Assembly (NCBI RefSeq): GCF_019956555.1 | Contig: NZ_JAHBDQ010000011.1 | Location: 291,144 to 355,143, forward strand | Direction of reading: 5' to 3' | Source of the DNA: Pseudomonas sp. A-RE-19 | GTDB taxonomy: Bacteria; Pseudomonadota; Gammaproteobacteria; Pseudomonadales; Pseudomonadaceae | Length of the DNA: 64,000 bases | The notes under the pieces: model-generated | Databases searched by the model: none | What the model was told of the DNA's origin: nothing | The model's input: the letters and a program-made list of their open reading frames with translations, nothing else | Translations under genes and position numbers: made by a program | Part shown: positions 17,778 through 25,244 of the stretch, piece after piece | Position numbering within the stretch: the stretch's first letter is position 1 | Layout of the letters: the number at the start of each line of letters is the position of its first letter

Positions 17778-18463
17778 TCGGTGCCGAACTGTTGTCACCG
17801 CAAAGCCTCACCGTGGGTTGGCTGATTTACGTGCCGGTGATGATCTGGGCAGTCTGTCGGGCGCCCTGGGTCGAGTTGTTCAGCGACAGCCGCCGCCAGC
17901 ATCTGTTGTTCGGCACGGTGTTCGCGCTGTTCATGTTGTGGTTGGTGCGACGGGATTTCGATACCGGCGTGTCCTATCACTTCATCGGCATGACGGCGGT
18001 GACGTTATTGCTGGATTGGCCCCTGGCGATTGTCGGTGGGCTGGTGGCGCAGCTCGGGCTGGTGCTGCTCGGACGTCAGGATCTGGCCGCTGTCGGGGTC
18101 AACGGCGCACTACTGATTCTGCTGCCGGTGCTGGTCACCGAGTGTTGCGCGATGCTGGTGGAACGCGCGCAACCACGTAATCCCTTTGTGTATATCTTCG
18201 TTTCCGGTTTCTTTGCGGCAGCGCTGTCGGCGTTGCTGTGCCTGCTGCTTGCGCTGTGGTTGCTATGGTTCGATGAGCGTTTTGCGATGCCGTATTGGCT
18301 GGAGGACTTTGTCGGTTATCTATGGCTGCTGATTTTTCCGGAAGCTTTTATCAATGGCATGGTGGTCAGCGCTTTGGTGGTGTTTTGCCCAGAGTGGCTG
18401 GAGACGTTCAATCGCACGCGCTATCTTTCGGCGCCCTGGAAAGACGACGATCCCAAATCTTGA
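17774..18463 (+). CDS. CbiM-like energy-coupling factor permease family protein
   Basis: 229 residues with six or seven membrane segments, resembling the CbiM/PDUF energy-coupling factor permease family. Helix 1 is VGWLIYVPVMIWAVC; FDTGVSYHFIGMTAVTLLL is the conserved central region with the SYHFIGMT motif, and AFINGMVVSALVVF is near the C terminus. No ATPase or CbiN gene is adjacent, so transport activity is uncertain. Start MIGAELLSPQSL is preceded by GGAGAAGG and overlaps the stop of the 24-codon frame upstream. Confidence 0.75.
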   Translation: MIGAELLSPQSLTVGWLIYVPVMIWAVCRAPWVELFSDSRRQHLLFGTVFALFMLWLVRRDFDTGVSYHFIGMTAVTLLLDWPLAIVGGLVAQLGLVLLGRQDLAAVGVNGALLILLPVLVTECCAMLVERAQPRNPFVYIFVSGFFAAALSALLCLLLALWLLWFDERFAMPYWLEDFVGYLWLLIFPEAFINGMVVSALVVFCPEWLETFNRTRYLSAPWKDDDPKS

Positions 18464-18526
18464 TCCACATCAAATCCAAAAATCGTTGACGAATCCATGC
18501 TCCGGAAAACCTTCAGGAGCATCGAA

Positions 18527-18742
18527 ATGAGTGTCTACGAGTGGGCAAGGCAGGAGTTGCGTCAGAGTCTGGATGTGGCGCAAGAGGTGGGTTTTGATCC
18601 AGGACTCAGCCTGCGCGCCTTGCTCAGTGCGGTGGTGCAGCAGAGCAAGGCGGTACGCAATGTCGAAGACCTGGCCGATGAGTTGCGGTTTCTCGCCGAG
18701 AACCTCGACGAGGGCCAGGACTACGGCTTTATGCGGCCTTGA
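18527..18742 (+). CDS. Conserved small hypothetical protein
   Basis: 71 residues, acidic, all predicted helical (MSVYEWARQELRQSLDVAQE, VEDLADELRFLAENLDEGQDYGFMRP). A good ribosome site AGGAGC precedes the ATG at 18527; an in-frame ATG at 18497 lies before that site. I do not recognise a functional family. It is convergent with yacG and probably belongs to the permease transcript, 63 bases behind it. Confidence 0.7.
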   Translation: MSVYEWARQELRQSLDVAQEVGFDPGLSLRALLSAVVQQSKAVRNVEDLADELRFLAENLDEGQDYGFMRP

Positions 18743-18751
18743 TGGTCGGGA

Positions 18752-18952
18752 TCAGTGACGCGGGTCGAAGTCTTCGCTGAACAGTTCGTCTTCGGCATCC
18801 GGGCTCACCGGGATCTTGTGTTCTTCCGACGCCCAGGCGCCCAGGTCGATCAGTTTGCACCGGTCCGAGCAGAATGGCCGGAACTTGCTCTCGGGGCTCC
18901 ATTCGACAGGGGCGCCGCAGGTTGGGCATTCGACGGTTGGGGTTTGGCTCAT
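18752..18952 (-). CDS. yacG: DNA gyrase inhibitor YacG
   Basis: 66-residue zinc-ribbon protein that binds GyrB. The four zinc ligands are in [11 protein letters not shown] and [14 protein letters not shown]; the SDRCK and [13 protein letters not shown] parts are family hallmarks. It overlaps the end of coaE by four bases, the usual gene pair. The C-terminal acidic tail ([13 protein letters not shown]) is a gyrase-contacting region in the E. coli protein. Confidence 0.95.
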   Translation of the reverse strand: MSQTPTVECPTCGAPVEWSPESKFRPFCSDRCKLIDLGAWASEEHKIPVSPDAEDELFSEDFDPRH

Positions 18953-19572
18953 GACTGGCCTCCACGCAAAGTAAGGTAAAAGTGATGCAGGCGTTCGACC
19001 TCGCTGTGCAGCCAGGCGAGGTCGCGGTCGTTGACCACCACATCGTCGGCATGGCTCACGCGGTCCTGTCGGCTGGACTGGGCCTTGAGGATCGCCTGGA
19101 CCTGTTGTTCGCTGGTCTGGTCACGCTGCAGGGTGCGTTCGATCTGTAGCTGTTCCGGGGCGTCGATCACCAGGACCCGTTGGGTCATGGCGTACTGCCC
19201 GGATTCGATCAGCAGCGGCGAAACCAGAATCGCGTAAGGCGATTGTGCCTTGGCCAGATGGTGGGCGATTTCTTCGGCGATCAGCGGATGCAACAGCGCT
19301 TCGAGCCAGCGGCGTTCCTCCGGCACCTCGAAGATCAGCTTGCGCAGGGCCGCACGATCCAGTTGGCCGTCGGCTTGCAACACGCCGGGGCCAAAGTGCT
19401 CGGCGATTTTCGCCAGTGCCGGGCGACCGGGTTCCACCACCCAGCGCGCCGCATGATCGGCGTCCACCACGTGCACGCCCAGGTCGATGAAGTGTTGGGC
19501 GGCCGCGCTTTTGCCGCTGCCGATGCCGCCGGTCAGGCCGAGAATCCAGGGTTTTTCCACAGGGGTATTCAT
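18949..19572 (-). CDS. coaE: Dephospho-CoA kinase CoaE
   Basis: Last enzyme of coenzyme A synthesis, phosphorylating dephospho-CoA. 207 residues with the P-loop [17 protein letters not shown] at about 12-28, the lid region and [12 protein letters not shown]. The start at 19572 (MNTPVEKPW) is used; it overlaps the pilD stop by four bases, so pilB-pilC-pilD-coaE-yacG form one co-directional string. Confidence 0.95.
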   Translation of the reverse strand: MNTPVEKPWILGLTGGIGSGKSAAAQHFIDLGVHVVDADHAARWVVEPGRPALAKIAEHFGPGVLQADGQLDRAALRKLIFEVPEERRWLEALLHPLIAEEIAHHLAKAQSPYAILVSPLLIESGQYAMTQRVLVIDAPEQLQIERTLQRDQTSEQQVQAILKAQSSRQDRVSHADDVVVNDRDLAWLHSEVERLHHFYLTLRGGQS

Positions 19573-20441
19573 TTCAAACCGACAAACTGCCAATAGAAGC
19601 CGGTTATTTGACCACCCCAGAGCAAGGCAATCCAGCCGGCAATGGCCAGATAGGGACCAAAGGGCAGCGGTGTCGAGGTTTTTGCATCCCGCAGGCGCAG
19701 CAAAATCACCCCGATAACGGCGCCCAGCAACGATGAGAGCAGGATGGTCTGCGGCAGGATCTGCCAGCCGCCCCAGGCGCCGAGCATCGCCAATAACTTG
19801 AAGTCACCGTAGCCGATGCCGTCCTTGCCGGTGATCAGCTTGAACAGCCAGAACACCGTCCACAGCGCCATATAGCCAGCTACTGCGCCCCAGAGCGCGT
19901 CATGCAGCGATACGAAAAGCCCGAAGCTGTTGACGATCAACCCCAGCCACATTAACGGCAGCACCAGCATATCCGGCAACAGCTGATGTTCGGCGTCGAT
20001 CAGGCTCATGGCCAACAGCCCCCAACTCAGCACCAGTACCATGCAGGCTTGCCAGCCGAAACCGAAATGCCAGGCAATGAGCGCCGACAGCAAGCCGCAG
20101 GCCAGTTCGGTCAGTGGGTAACGTTTGCTGATCGGCGCCGTGCAGTTCGAGCACCGCCCGCGTAAAAACAGATAACTGAGCACGGGAATGTTTTCCCATG
20201 CGCGAATCCGATGGCCACAGTGGGGACACTCGGAGTGGGGCAGTATCAGGTTGTAAGCCGGGCCAGGCGCTTCGGGTGGCAAGTCCAGTACGTCATGGGC
20301 CTGCAGGCGCCACTCGCGCTCAAGCATTTTCGGGAGGCGCCAGACCACCACGTTGAGAAAACTGCCGATCAGCAAGCCGATCACCAATGCTGTGATCACG
20401 AAGGCCCGCGGGTTGAGGCTCAGAAATTCGTTCAAGGACAT
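19569..20441 (-). CDS. pilD: Prepilin peptidase/N-methyltransferase PilD
   Basis: Inner-membrane aspartic protease that cuts type IV prepilins and type II secretion pseudopilins and methylates the new N terminus. 290 residues, eight membrane segments. The cytosolic loop has the paired zinc cysteines CPHCG and RCSNC, and the catalytic Asp residues are in [11 protein letters not shown] and GYGDFKLLA. Start at 20441 chosen at [11 protein letters not shown]; upstream in-frame sequence belongs to the pilC end. One base separates it from pilC. Confidence 0.96.
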   Translation of the reverse strand: MSLNEFLSLNPRAFVITALVIGLLIGSFLNVVVWRLPKMLEREWRLQAHDVLDLPPEAPGPAYNLILPHSECPHCGHRIRAWENIPVLSYLFLRGRCSNCTAPISKRYPLTELACGLLSALIAWHFGFGWQACMVLVLSWGLLAMSLIDAEHQLLPDMLVLPLMWLGLIVNSFGLFVSLHDALWGAVAGYMALWTVFWLFKLITGKDGIGYGDFKLLAMLGAWGGWQILPQTILLSSLLGAVIGVILLRLRDAKTSTPLPFGPYLAIAGWIALLWGGQITGFYWQFVGLK

Positions 20442-20442
20442 A

Positions 20443-21660
20443 TCAGATCGCTGAGCCGAGTTGAAAGATAGGCAGGTACATCGCAACCACCAGGCCGCCG
20501 ACGATAACCCCGAGCACCACCATAATGAACGGCTCCATCAGACTGGTCAGGTTATCGACCATGTTGTCCACCTCGGCCTCGTAGAAGCTTGCGACCTTGT
20601 CGAGCATGTCGTCCAGTGCACCGGACTCTTCGCCAATGGCGGTCATCTGGATCGCCATGTTCGGAAAGATGCCGGAGGTGCGCATGGAAAAATTCAGCTG
20701 CATGCCGGTCGAAACGTCTTGCTTGATACGCAGGACCGCACGCTTGAAAACGATGTTGCCGGTGGCGCCAGCCACTGAATCCAGGGCTTCGACCAGTGGC
20801 ACCCCGGCAGCGAATGTTGTCGACAGCGTGCGGGCGTAACGAGCGACGGCGGACTTGTACATCAGCGAACCCACCAACGGCAGTTTCAGCAGCCAGGTGT
20901 CCATCTTGTCCCGAAAGCCTTGCGACTTTTTAAAGGCTTGGCGTACGCCGAAGATCGCCGCAACCAGGGCACCGAGTATCATCCACCACCAGGCCTGCAG
21001 GAATTCCGACAAGCCGATCACCATCACGGTAAATGCCGGCAGTTCGGCGCCGAATCCCGAGAACACCGACTCGAATTGCGGCACAACCTTGACCAGCAGA
21101 ATCCCGGTCACAATGATCGCGACAAACACCACGGCCAGCGGGTAGGTCATGGCTTTCTTGATCTTGGCCTTGAGGCTTTCGCTCTTTTCCTTATAGGTCG
21201 CCACCCGTTCCAGCAGGGTATCCAGGGCGCCGGCCTGCTCGCCGGCATCCACCAGGTTGCAGTACAGTTCATCGAAATACTGGGGCTTTTTGCGCAGGGA
21301 AGCGGCGAAGCTGTTACCGGACGCGACTTCCTGTTTCACTTCGTCCACCAGCTTGCGCATGTTCGGGTTATCAAAGCCTTCACCGATAATTTCGAACGAT
21401 TGCAGCAACGGCACGCCAGCTTTCATCATCGTCGCCATTTGCCGGGTAAACAGGGCAATGTCCAGGGCCTTGATGCGTTTGCCCATGCTGAAAATGGACG
21501 TGGATTTTTTCCGCACCTTGCCCGGGTTGATGCCTTGTTTGCGCAACTGGGCCTTGATCAGCGCGGGGGTTTGCCCGGTCAACTCACCGTTCACTTTCGT
21601 GCCCTTGCGGTCCGTACCCTCCCAGGCATACACGCTGATTTTCGCTGCTTTGACCGCCAT
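20443..21660 (-). CDS. pilC: Type IV pilus inner membrane platform protein PilC
   Basis: 405 residues with two GspF domains (about 70-190 and 275-395), each ending in membrane helices, such as PLAVVFVAIIVTGILLVKVVP and EPFIMVVLGVIVGGLVVAMYLP. It anchors the PilB motor to the pilin assembly site. Start at 21660 (MAVKAAKISVYAWEG) follows the pilB stop by two bases. Confidence 0.96.
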   Translation of the reverse strand: MAVKAAKISVYAWEGTDRKGTKVNGELTGQTPALIKAQLRKQGINPGKVRKKSTSIFSMGKRIKALDIALFTRQMATMMKAGVPLLQSFEIIGEGFDNPNMRKLVDEVKQEVASGNSFAASLRKKPQYFDELYCNLVDAGEQAGALDTLLERVATYKEKSESLKAKIKKAMTYPLAVVFVAIIVTGILLVKVVPQFESVFSGFGAELPAFTVMVIGLSEFLQAWWWMILGALVAAIFGVRQAFKKSQGFRDKMDTWLLKLPLVGSLMYKSAVARYARTLSTTFAAGVPLVEALDSVAGATGNIVFKRAVLRIKQDVSTGMQLNFSMRTSGIFPNMAIQMTAIGEESGALDDMLDKVASFYEAEVDNMVDNLTSLMEPFIMVVLGVIVGGLVVAMYLPIFQLGSAI

Positions 21661-21662
21661 GT

Positions 21663-23360
21663 TCAGTCCTTGGTGACCCGGTTGATTTCTTCAAGGCTGG
21701 TGATGCCTTGCATGGCCTTGAGCAGGCCCGAAGTACGCAGGTCGTTGAAGCCGTCCTTACGCATCTGGATGTCGATTTCCAGTGAATTGCCTTCGGCCAT
21801 GATCAGCCGTTGCAGGTCTGGGGTGTTCTTTACCACTTCATAAATCCCTACTCGCCCTTTGTAACCGCCGTTGCACTGATCACAACCGACCGGTTCATAG
21901 ATCGTGAATGAGCCGATCCGTTCCTCGGGGAAACCTTCCTTGAGCAGTGCCTCGCGGGGGATGTCGATGGGTTTCTTGCAGTGGCACAGTTTGCGCGCCA
22001 GGCGCTGGGCGATGATCAGGCTGACCGAGGTCGCGATGTTGAACCCCTGAATCCCCATGTTGTGCAGGCGGGTCAGGGTTTGCGCGGCGCTGTTGGTGTG
22101 CAGGGTGGAAAGCACCATGTGCCCGGTCTGGGCAGCCTTGATGGCGATTTCGGCGGTTTCGAGGTCGCGGATTTCGCCGACCATGATCACGTCCGGGTCC
22201 TGACGCAGAAACGAGCGCAACGCCTGGGCGAAATCCATTCCCTGCCTGGGATTGACGTTGACCTGATTGATGCCTTCCATGTTGATTTCTACCGGGTCTT
22301 CGGCAGTGGAGATGTTGATGTCGACGGTATTGAGGATGTTCAGACCGGTGTAGAGCGACACGGTCTTGCCTGAGCCGGTGGGACCGGTCACCAGGATCAT
22401 CCCCTGTGGCTGCTTGAGGGCGGCCATGTACAGGTCTTTCTGCTCGGGCTCGTAGCCGAGGGCGTCGATGCCCATTTGTGCGCTGGACGGATCGAGGATC
22501 CGGATCACCACCTTCTCCCCCCACAGCGTGGGCAGGGTGTTGACCCGAAAGTCGATGGACTTGGTCTTGGACAGACGCATCTTGATTCGCCCGTCCTGGG
22601 GTTTGCGTCGTTCGGAAATATCGAGGCTGGCCATGACCTTCAGCCGCGAAGCAATGCGATTGGCCAGTTGCGTCGGCGGCTTGGCGACCTCCCGCAGCAT
22701 GCCATCGGTGCGCATCCGCACCCGGTAGCTTTTCTCGTAGGGCTCGAAATGCAAGTCGGAAGAGCCGCTCTTGATCGCATCGAGCAACATCTTATGGACG
22801 AAGCGCACCACGGGTGCGTCATCGGCATCCTGGCCTGCGATGGAATCCTGTTTCTGCTCATCGACCGACTCGATGTCCAGCCCGTCGAGGTCGACATCGG
22901 CCATGTCTTCCAGGCCGGTGGAGTGGTGGTCGAAGAATTTCTCGATGGCGTCGTTGAGCTTGTCTTCTTCCACCAGAATGGCTTCGGTGCTCAGCCCGGT
23001 ACTGAACTGGATGTCATTGATGGCTTGATGATTGGTCGGGTCGGAAATCCCCACGAACAGCTTGTTGCCACGCCGCCAGAGGGGCAGGGCGTGGTGCTGA
23101 CGGATCAGCTTCTCACTGACCAGCCCACGAGGTTGGGTTTCCTTGTCCAGGCAGTTGAGGTCCAGCAAGGCCATGCCGAAATGCTCCGAGGCCACTTCAG
23201 CGATCTGCCAGCTCTTCAGCAATTTGTTCTGCACCAGATAGCTGACCAGCGAGATTCGATTGCGTTGGGCTTGCTGATACGCCTGTTGCGCACCTTGGTC
23301 GGTGATCAGCTCGGCCAGTACCAATTGCTTGGCGAGACCGCTAAGGGCAATGTCATTCAT
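21663..23360 (-). CDS. pilB: Type IV pilus extension ATPase PilB
   Basis: 565-residue hexameric ATPase powering pilus extension. N-terminal MshEN-like domain (1-150), then the GspE core with Walker A GPTGSGKTVSLYTGL, an Asp box, Walker B MVGEIRDLETAEIAI and the His box TGHMVLSTLHTNSA. The tetracysteine zinc site is formed by LCHCKKP and CDQCNGGYKGR. Divergent from pilA; no retraction ATPase (pilT) is in this window. Confidence 0.97.
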   Translation of the reverse strand: MNDIALSGLAKQLVLAELITDQGAQQAYQQAQRNRISLVSYLVQNKLLKSWQIAEVASEHFGMALLDLNCLDKETQPRGLVSEKLIRQHHALPLWRRGNKLFVGISDPTNHQAINDIQFSTGLSTEAILVEEDKLNDAIEKFFDHHSTGLEDMADVDLDGLDIESVDEQKQDSIAGQDADDAPVVRFVHKMLLDAIKSGSSDLHFEPYEKSYRVRMRTDGMLREVAKPPTQLANRIASRLKVMASLDISERRKPQDGRIKMRLSKTKSIDFRVNTLPTLWGEKVVIRILDPSSAQMGIDALGYEPEQKDLYMAALKQPQGMILVTGPTGSGKTVSLYTGLNILNTVDINISTAEDPVEINMEGINQVNVNPRQGMDFAQALRSFLRQDPDVIMVGEIRDLETAEIAIKAAQTGHMVLSTLHTNSAAQTLTRLHNMGIQGFNIATSVSLIIAQRLARKLCHCKKPIDIPREALLKEGFPEERIGSFTIYEPVGCDQCNGGYKGRVGIYEVVKNTPDLQRLIMAEGNSLEIDIQMRKDGFNDLRTSGLLKAMQGITSLEEINRVTKD

Positions 23361-23521
23361 TGGGTTACCGGACGCGGACAGTTAATGACTTATAGCCTAG
23401 TCAAGCAGCGGAACCAAACCAGCCTGCATGAGGTGACAAAAAGTGTCAGATAGTGCGGATCCTTGGAGTAGGAAAGGTCTTTACCGTGATCTCGCGCCCA
23501 GCAGGCAAGGGCGCGCGCGGC

Positions 23522-23538
23522 TTGGCATGACCTGTGCT
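23522..23538 (+). promoter_or_regulatory. Sigma-54 promoter of pilA
   Basis: TTGGCATGACCTGTGCT has GG (23524-23525) and GC (23536-23537) separated by exactly ten bases, fitting the -24/-12 pattern, 50 bases before the pilA start. PilR, the partner of the PilS encoded at the window start, is the known activator of such promoters. Confidence 0.75.
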
Positions 23539-23586
23539 GTGCCTTATTCAGATCATGAGATTCCGACTCATGCATGGAGCCTGTCT

Positions 23587-24006
23587 ATGAACAATCAAAA
23601 AGGTTTTACCTTGATCGAGTTGCTGATCGTGGTGGCGATCATCGGGATTCTGGCGACGTTTGCGTTGCCGCAGTATTCGAAGTACCAGGCGCGGGCGAAG
23701 GTTACCGCCGGCCTTGCGGAAATATCGGCACTGAAGGTGCCTTTCGAAGACATCATCAACCAAGGCACCAACCCTACTCTTGATCTGATTGGTGGTACGG
23801 CGACCACGGGTAATTGCACAATTACGGCATCGGGTACCGCCTCTTCCGGTGCGGGCACTATCGGCTGCACGATTCTCAACGCACCGGGGCCGGTGCTGAG
23901 CAAAACCATTACGCTTACACGCACACTCGCCGGTGGCTGGACGTGTGCAACGACGGTCGATCAGGAATACGCGCCTAAAGGCTGCACCGGCGCTTCTGGC
24001 GCCTGA
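23587..24006 (+). CDS. pilA: Type IV major pilin PilA
   Basis: 139-residue type IVa prepilin. The six-residue leader MNNQKG is cut before F1; the mature start [20 protein letters not shown] has Glu5 and the long hydrophobic helix. The globular part has four cysteines, NC and GC around [16 protein letters not shown], and a C-terminal pair WTC and KGC that forms the D-loop. Start at 23587 is fixed by the leader. Divergent from pilBCD as in P. aeruginosa. A terminator follows. Confidence 0.96.
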   Translation: MNNQKGFTLIELLIVVAIIGILATFALPQYSKYQARAKVTAGLAEISALKVPFEDIINQGTNPTLDLIGGTATTGNCTITASGTASSGAGTIGCTILNAPGPVLSKTITLTRTLAGGWTCATTVDQEYAPKGCTGASGA

Positions 24007-24025
24007 TCCATTGTCATTCTGCCAA

Positions 24026-24058
24026 TGCCCCGCGTTTCACGACGCGGGGCATTTTTTT
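24026..24058 (+). terminator. pilA terminator
   Basis: TGCCCCGCG, an eight-base loop, CGCGGGGCA and then a run of seven T residues. Confidence 0.9.
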
Positions 24059-24161
24059 GCTCGTCATTTGGGGCGCGACTCAATAATCAAGAAAACCCCC
24101 GACAATTCATGGCCTTAGGCCTGTGTTAAAACCCGCAAGTTGCATGTAGATAATTTCGAAG

Positions 24162-24178
24162 TCATGCATTTTGCATGA
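24162..24178. promoter_or_regulatory. Palindromic upstream site (TCATGCA-TTT-TGCATGA)
   Basis: Seven-base perfect arms around a three-base centre, 65 bases upstream of the sigma-54 -24 element of the BON gene. A position and form expected for an enhancer-binding protein. Protein unknown. Confidence 0.55.
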
Positions 24179-24240
24179 TTCCGAAAATTACGTTTTTGAT
24201 TAAGTAATTGATTTACAAGGATTTAATTTTTGACTGGCAG

Positions 24241-24257
24241 TTGGCACAGCGTTCGCA
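24241..24257 (+). promoter_or_regulatory. Sigma-54 promoter of the BON protein gene
   Basis: TTGGCACAGCGTTCGCA matches the -24/-12 consensus with GG at 24243 and GC at 24255, ten bases between, 65 bases before the start codon. Confidence 0.7.
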
Positions 24258-24322
24258 CTATCCCTGATAACCCTGCTGACAAGACACGCAGCAGACTTTC
24301 CAGAAAAACAGGAGTTACTCGT

Positions 24323-24679
24323 ATGAAGAAGTTCGCTATTGCTGCTGCTACTGCTACCGCGCTGACCCTGACCATGGCCAACGCTGCAATGGCGCAGACC
24401 ACCCAAACCACCCAGTCCCCTATGGTGCTGGCCTCCGGTGAAGTGACCAAAGCCAAAGAGGCTACTTCCGATACCTGGATCACGACCAAAGTCAAAGCAG
24501 ACCTGGTGACCGAAAAAGGCATTCCAGGCACCGACATCAAAGTCGAAACCAACAAAGGCGTAGTATCGCTGTCGTCCACCGTTGCGGTGACTGACGCTCA
24601 AAAAGCAATCGCGGTGGCTATCGCCAAGAAAATCAAAGGCGTCAAAGCGGTATCCGCTGACGGCCTGAAAGCCGAGTAA
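24323..24679 (+). CDS. Periplasmic BON domain protein
   Basis: 118 residues. Signal peptide to about residue 24 (ending AMAQ), a short Thr/Gln linker, then one BON domain (about 48-116: DTWITTKVKADLVTEKGIPG, VKVETNKGVVSLSSTV) as in OsmY, which binds phospholipid surfaces under envelope stress. OsmY has two BON domains; this has one. AGGAG precedes the ATG. The gene stands alone, with a sigma-54 promoter, which is unlike RpoS-controlled osmY genes. Confidence 0.85.
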   Translation: MKKFAIAAATATALTLTMANAAMAQTTQTTQSPMVLASGEVTKAKEATSDTWITTKVKADLVTEKGIPGTDIKVETNKGVVSLSSTVAVTDAQKAIAVAIAKKIKGVKAVSADGLKAE

Positions 24680-24841
24680 GGCAAGGCTTCTCGCCTGGAC
24701 CGGGAGAAGGCGCGGTAGGCGGGCCGAGTCATACGTCTGCCGCGACTTGAGAGTTCATGCGAAAGTCCACAAGGACGTGGCCATAACAGGCCCCGGCATT
24801 CGTGTCGGGGCCTGTTCTATTGGGAACAACGCAAAAACAAC

Positions 24842-24931
24842 TGTGGGAGCGAGCCTGCTCGCGATTGCTGACTTCCATTCGACACACACGTCGAATATAA
24901 GACCGCTATCGCGAGCAGGCTCGCTCCCACA
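24842..24931. repeat. Paired REP element (GAGCGAGCCTGCTCGCGA class)
   Basis: TGTGGGAGCGAGCCTGCTCG and, about 50 bases on, its reverse complement. One of five copies of this class in the window (also 31545, 34016, 36060, 44371). Confidence 0.9.
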
Positions 24932-24947
24932 TTGGATTGTGGTGGAT

Positions 24948-25244
24948 TCAATTCCCACGCTTGCTGGTGATTTGAACCAACCGATTCCCCTCAAAGCGCA
25001 GGTACTGGTACATCCCGCTGTTGGGCCCGTAGGTCCATTCCTCGACCTGAAACTCTTCGCGCCGATTGGCGCTACGCTTGTAGCCCAACACGTCGCGGGC
25101 AATGGGCTCTCCGCATTTCTGCAGCACTTCGCCGGACCTGTCCCCTACGCTGATCAATTGACTGCCACAGCGTAAGGTATCGGCCGCCGCTGCCTGACCG
25201 GCAGCCAGCATCAGGGCCAGATTCAGAAGCCAGCGCGCGCCCAT
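24948..25244 (-). CDS. DUF2845 domain exported protein
   Basis: 98 residues with a signal peptide (1-20) and a domain of two conserved cysteines, TLRCGSQLISVGD and LQKCGEPIARD, the pattern of DUF2845. The domain resembles BamE-like small folds but no function is known. The ATG overlaps the stop of the DUF748 gene (TGATG); a GTG one codon earlier is an alternative start. Confidence 0.75.
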   Translation of the reverse strand: MGARWLLNLALMLAAGQAAAADTLRCGSQLISVGDRSGEVLQKCGEPIARDVLGYKRSANRREEFQVEEWTYGPNSGMYQYLRFEGNRLVQITSKRGN

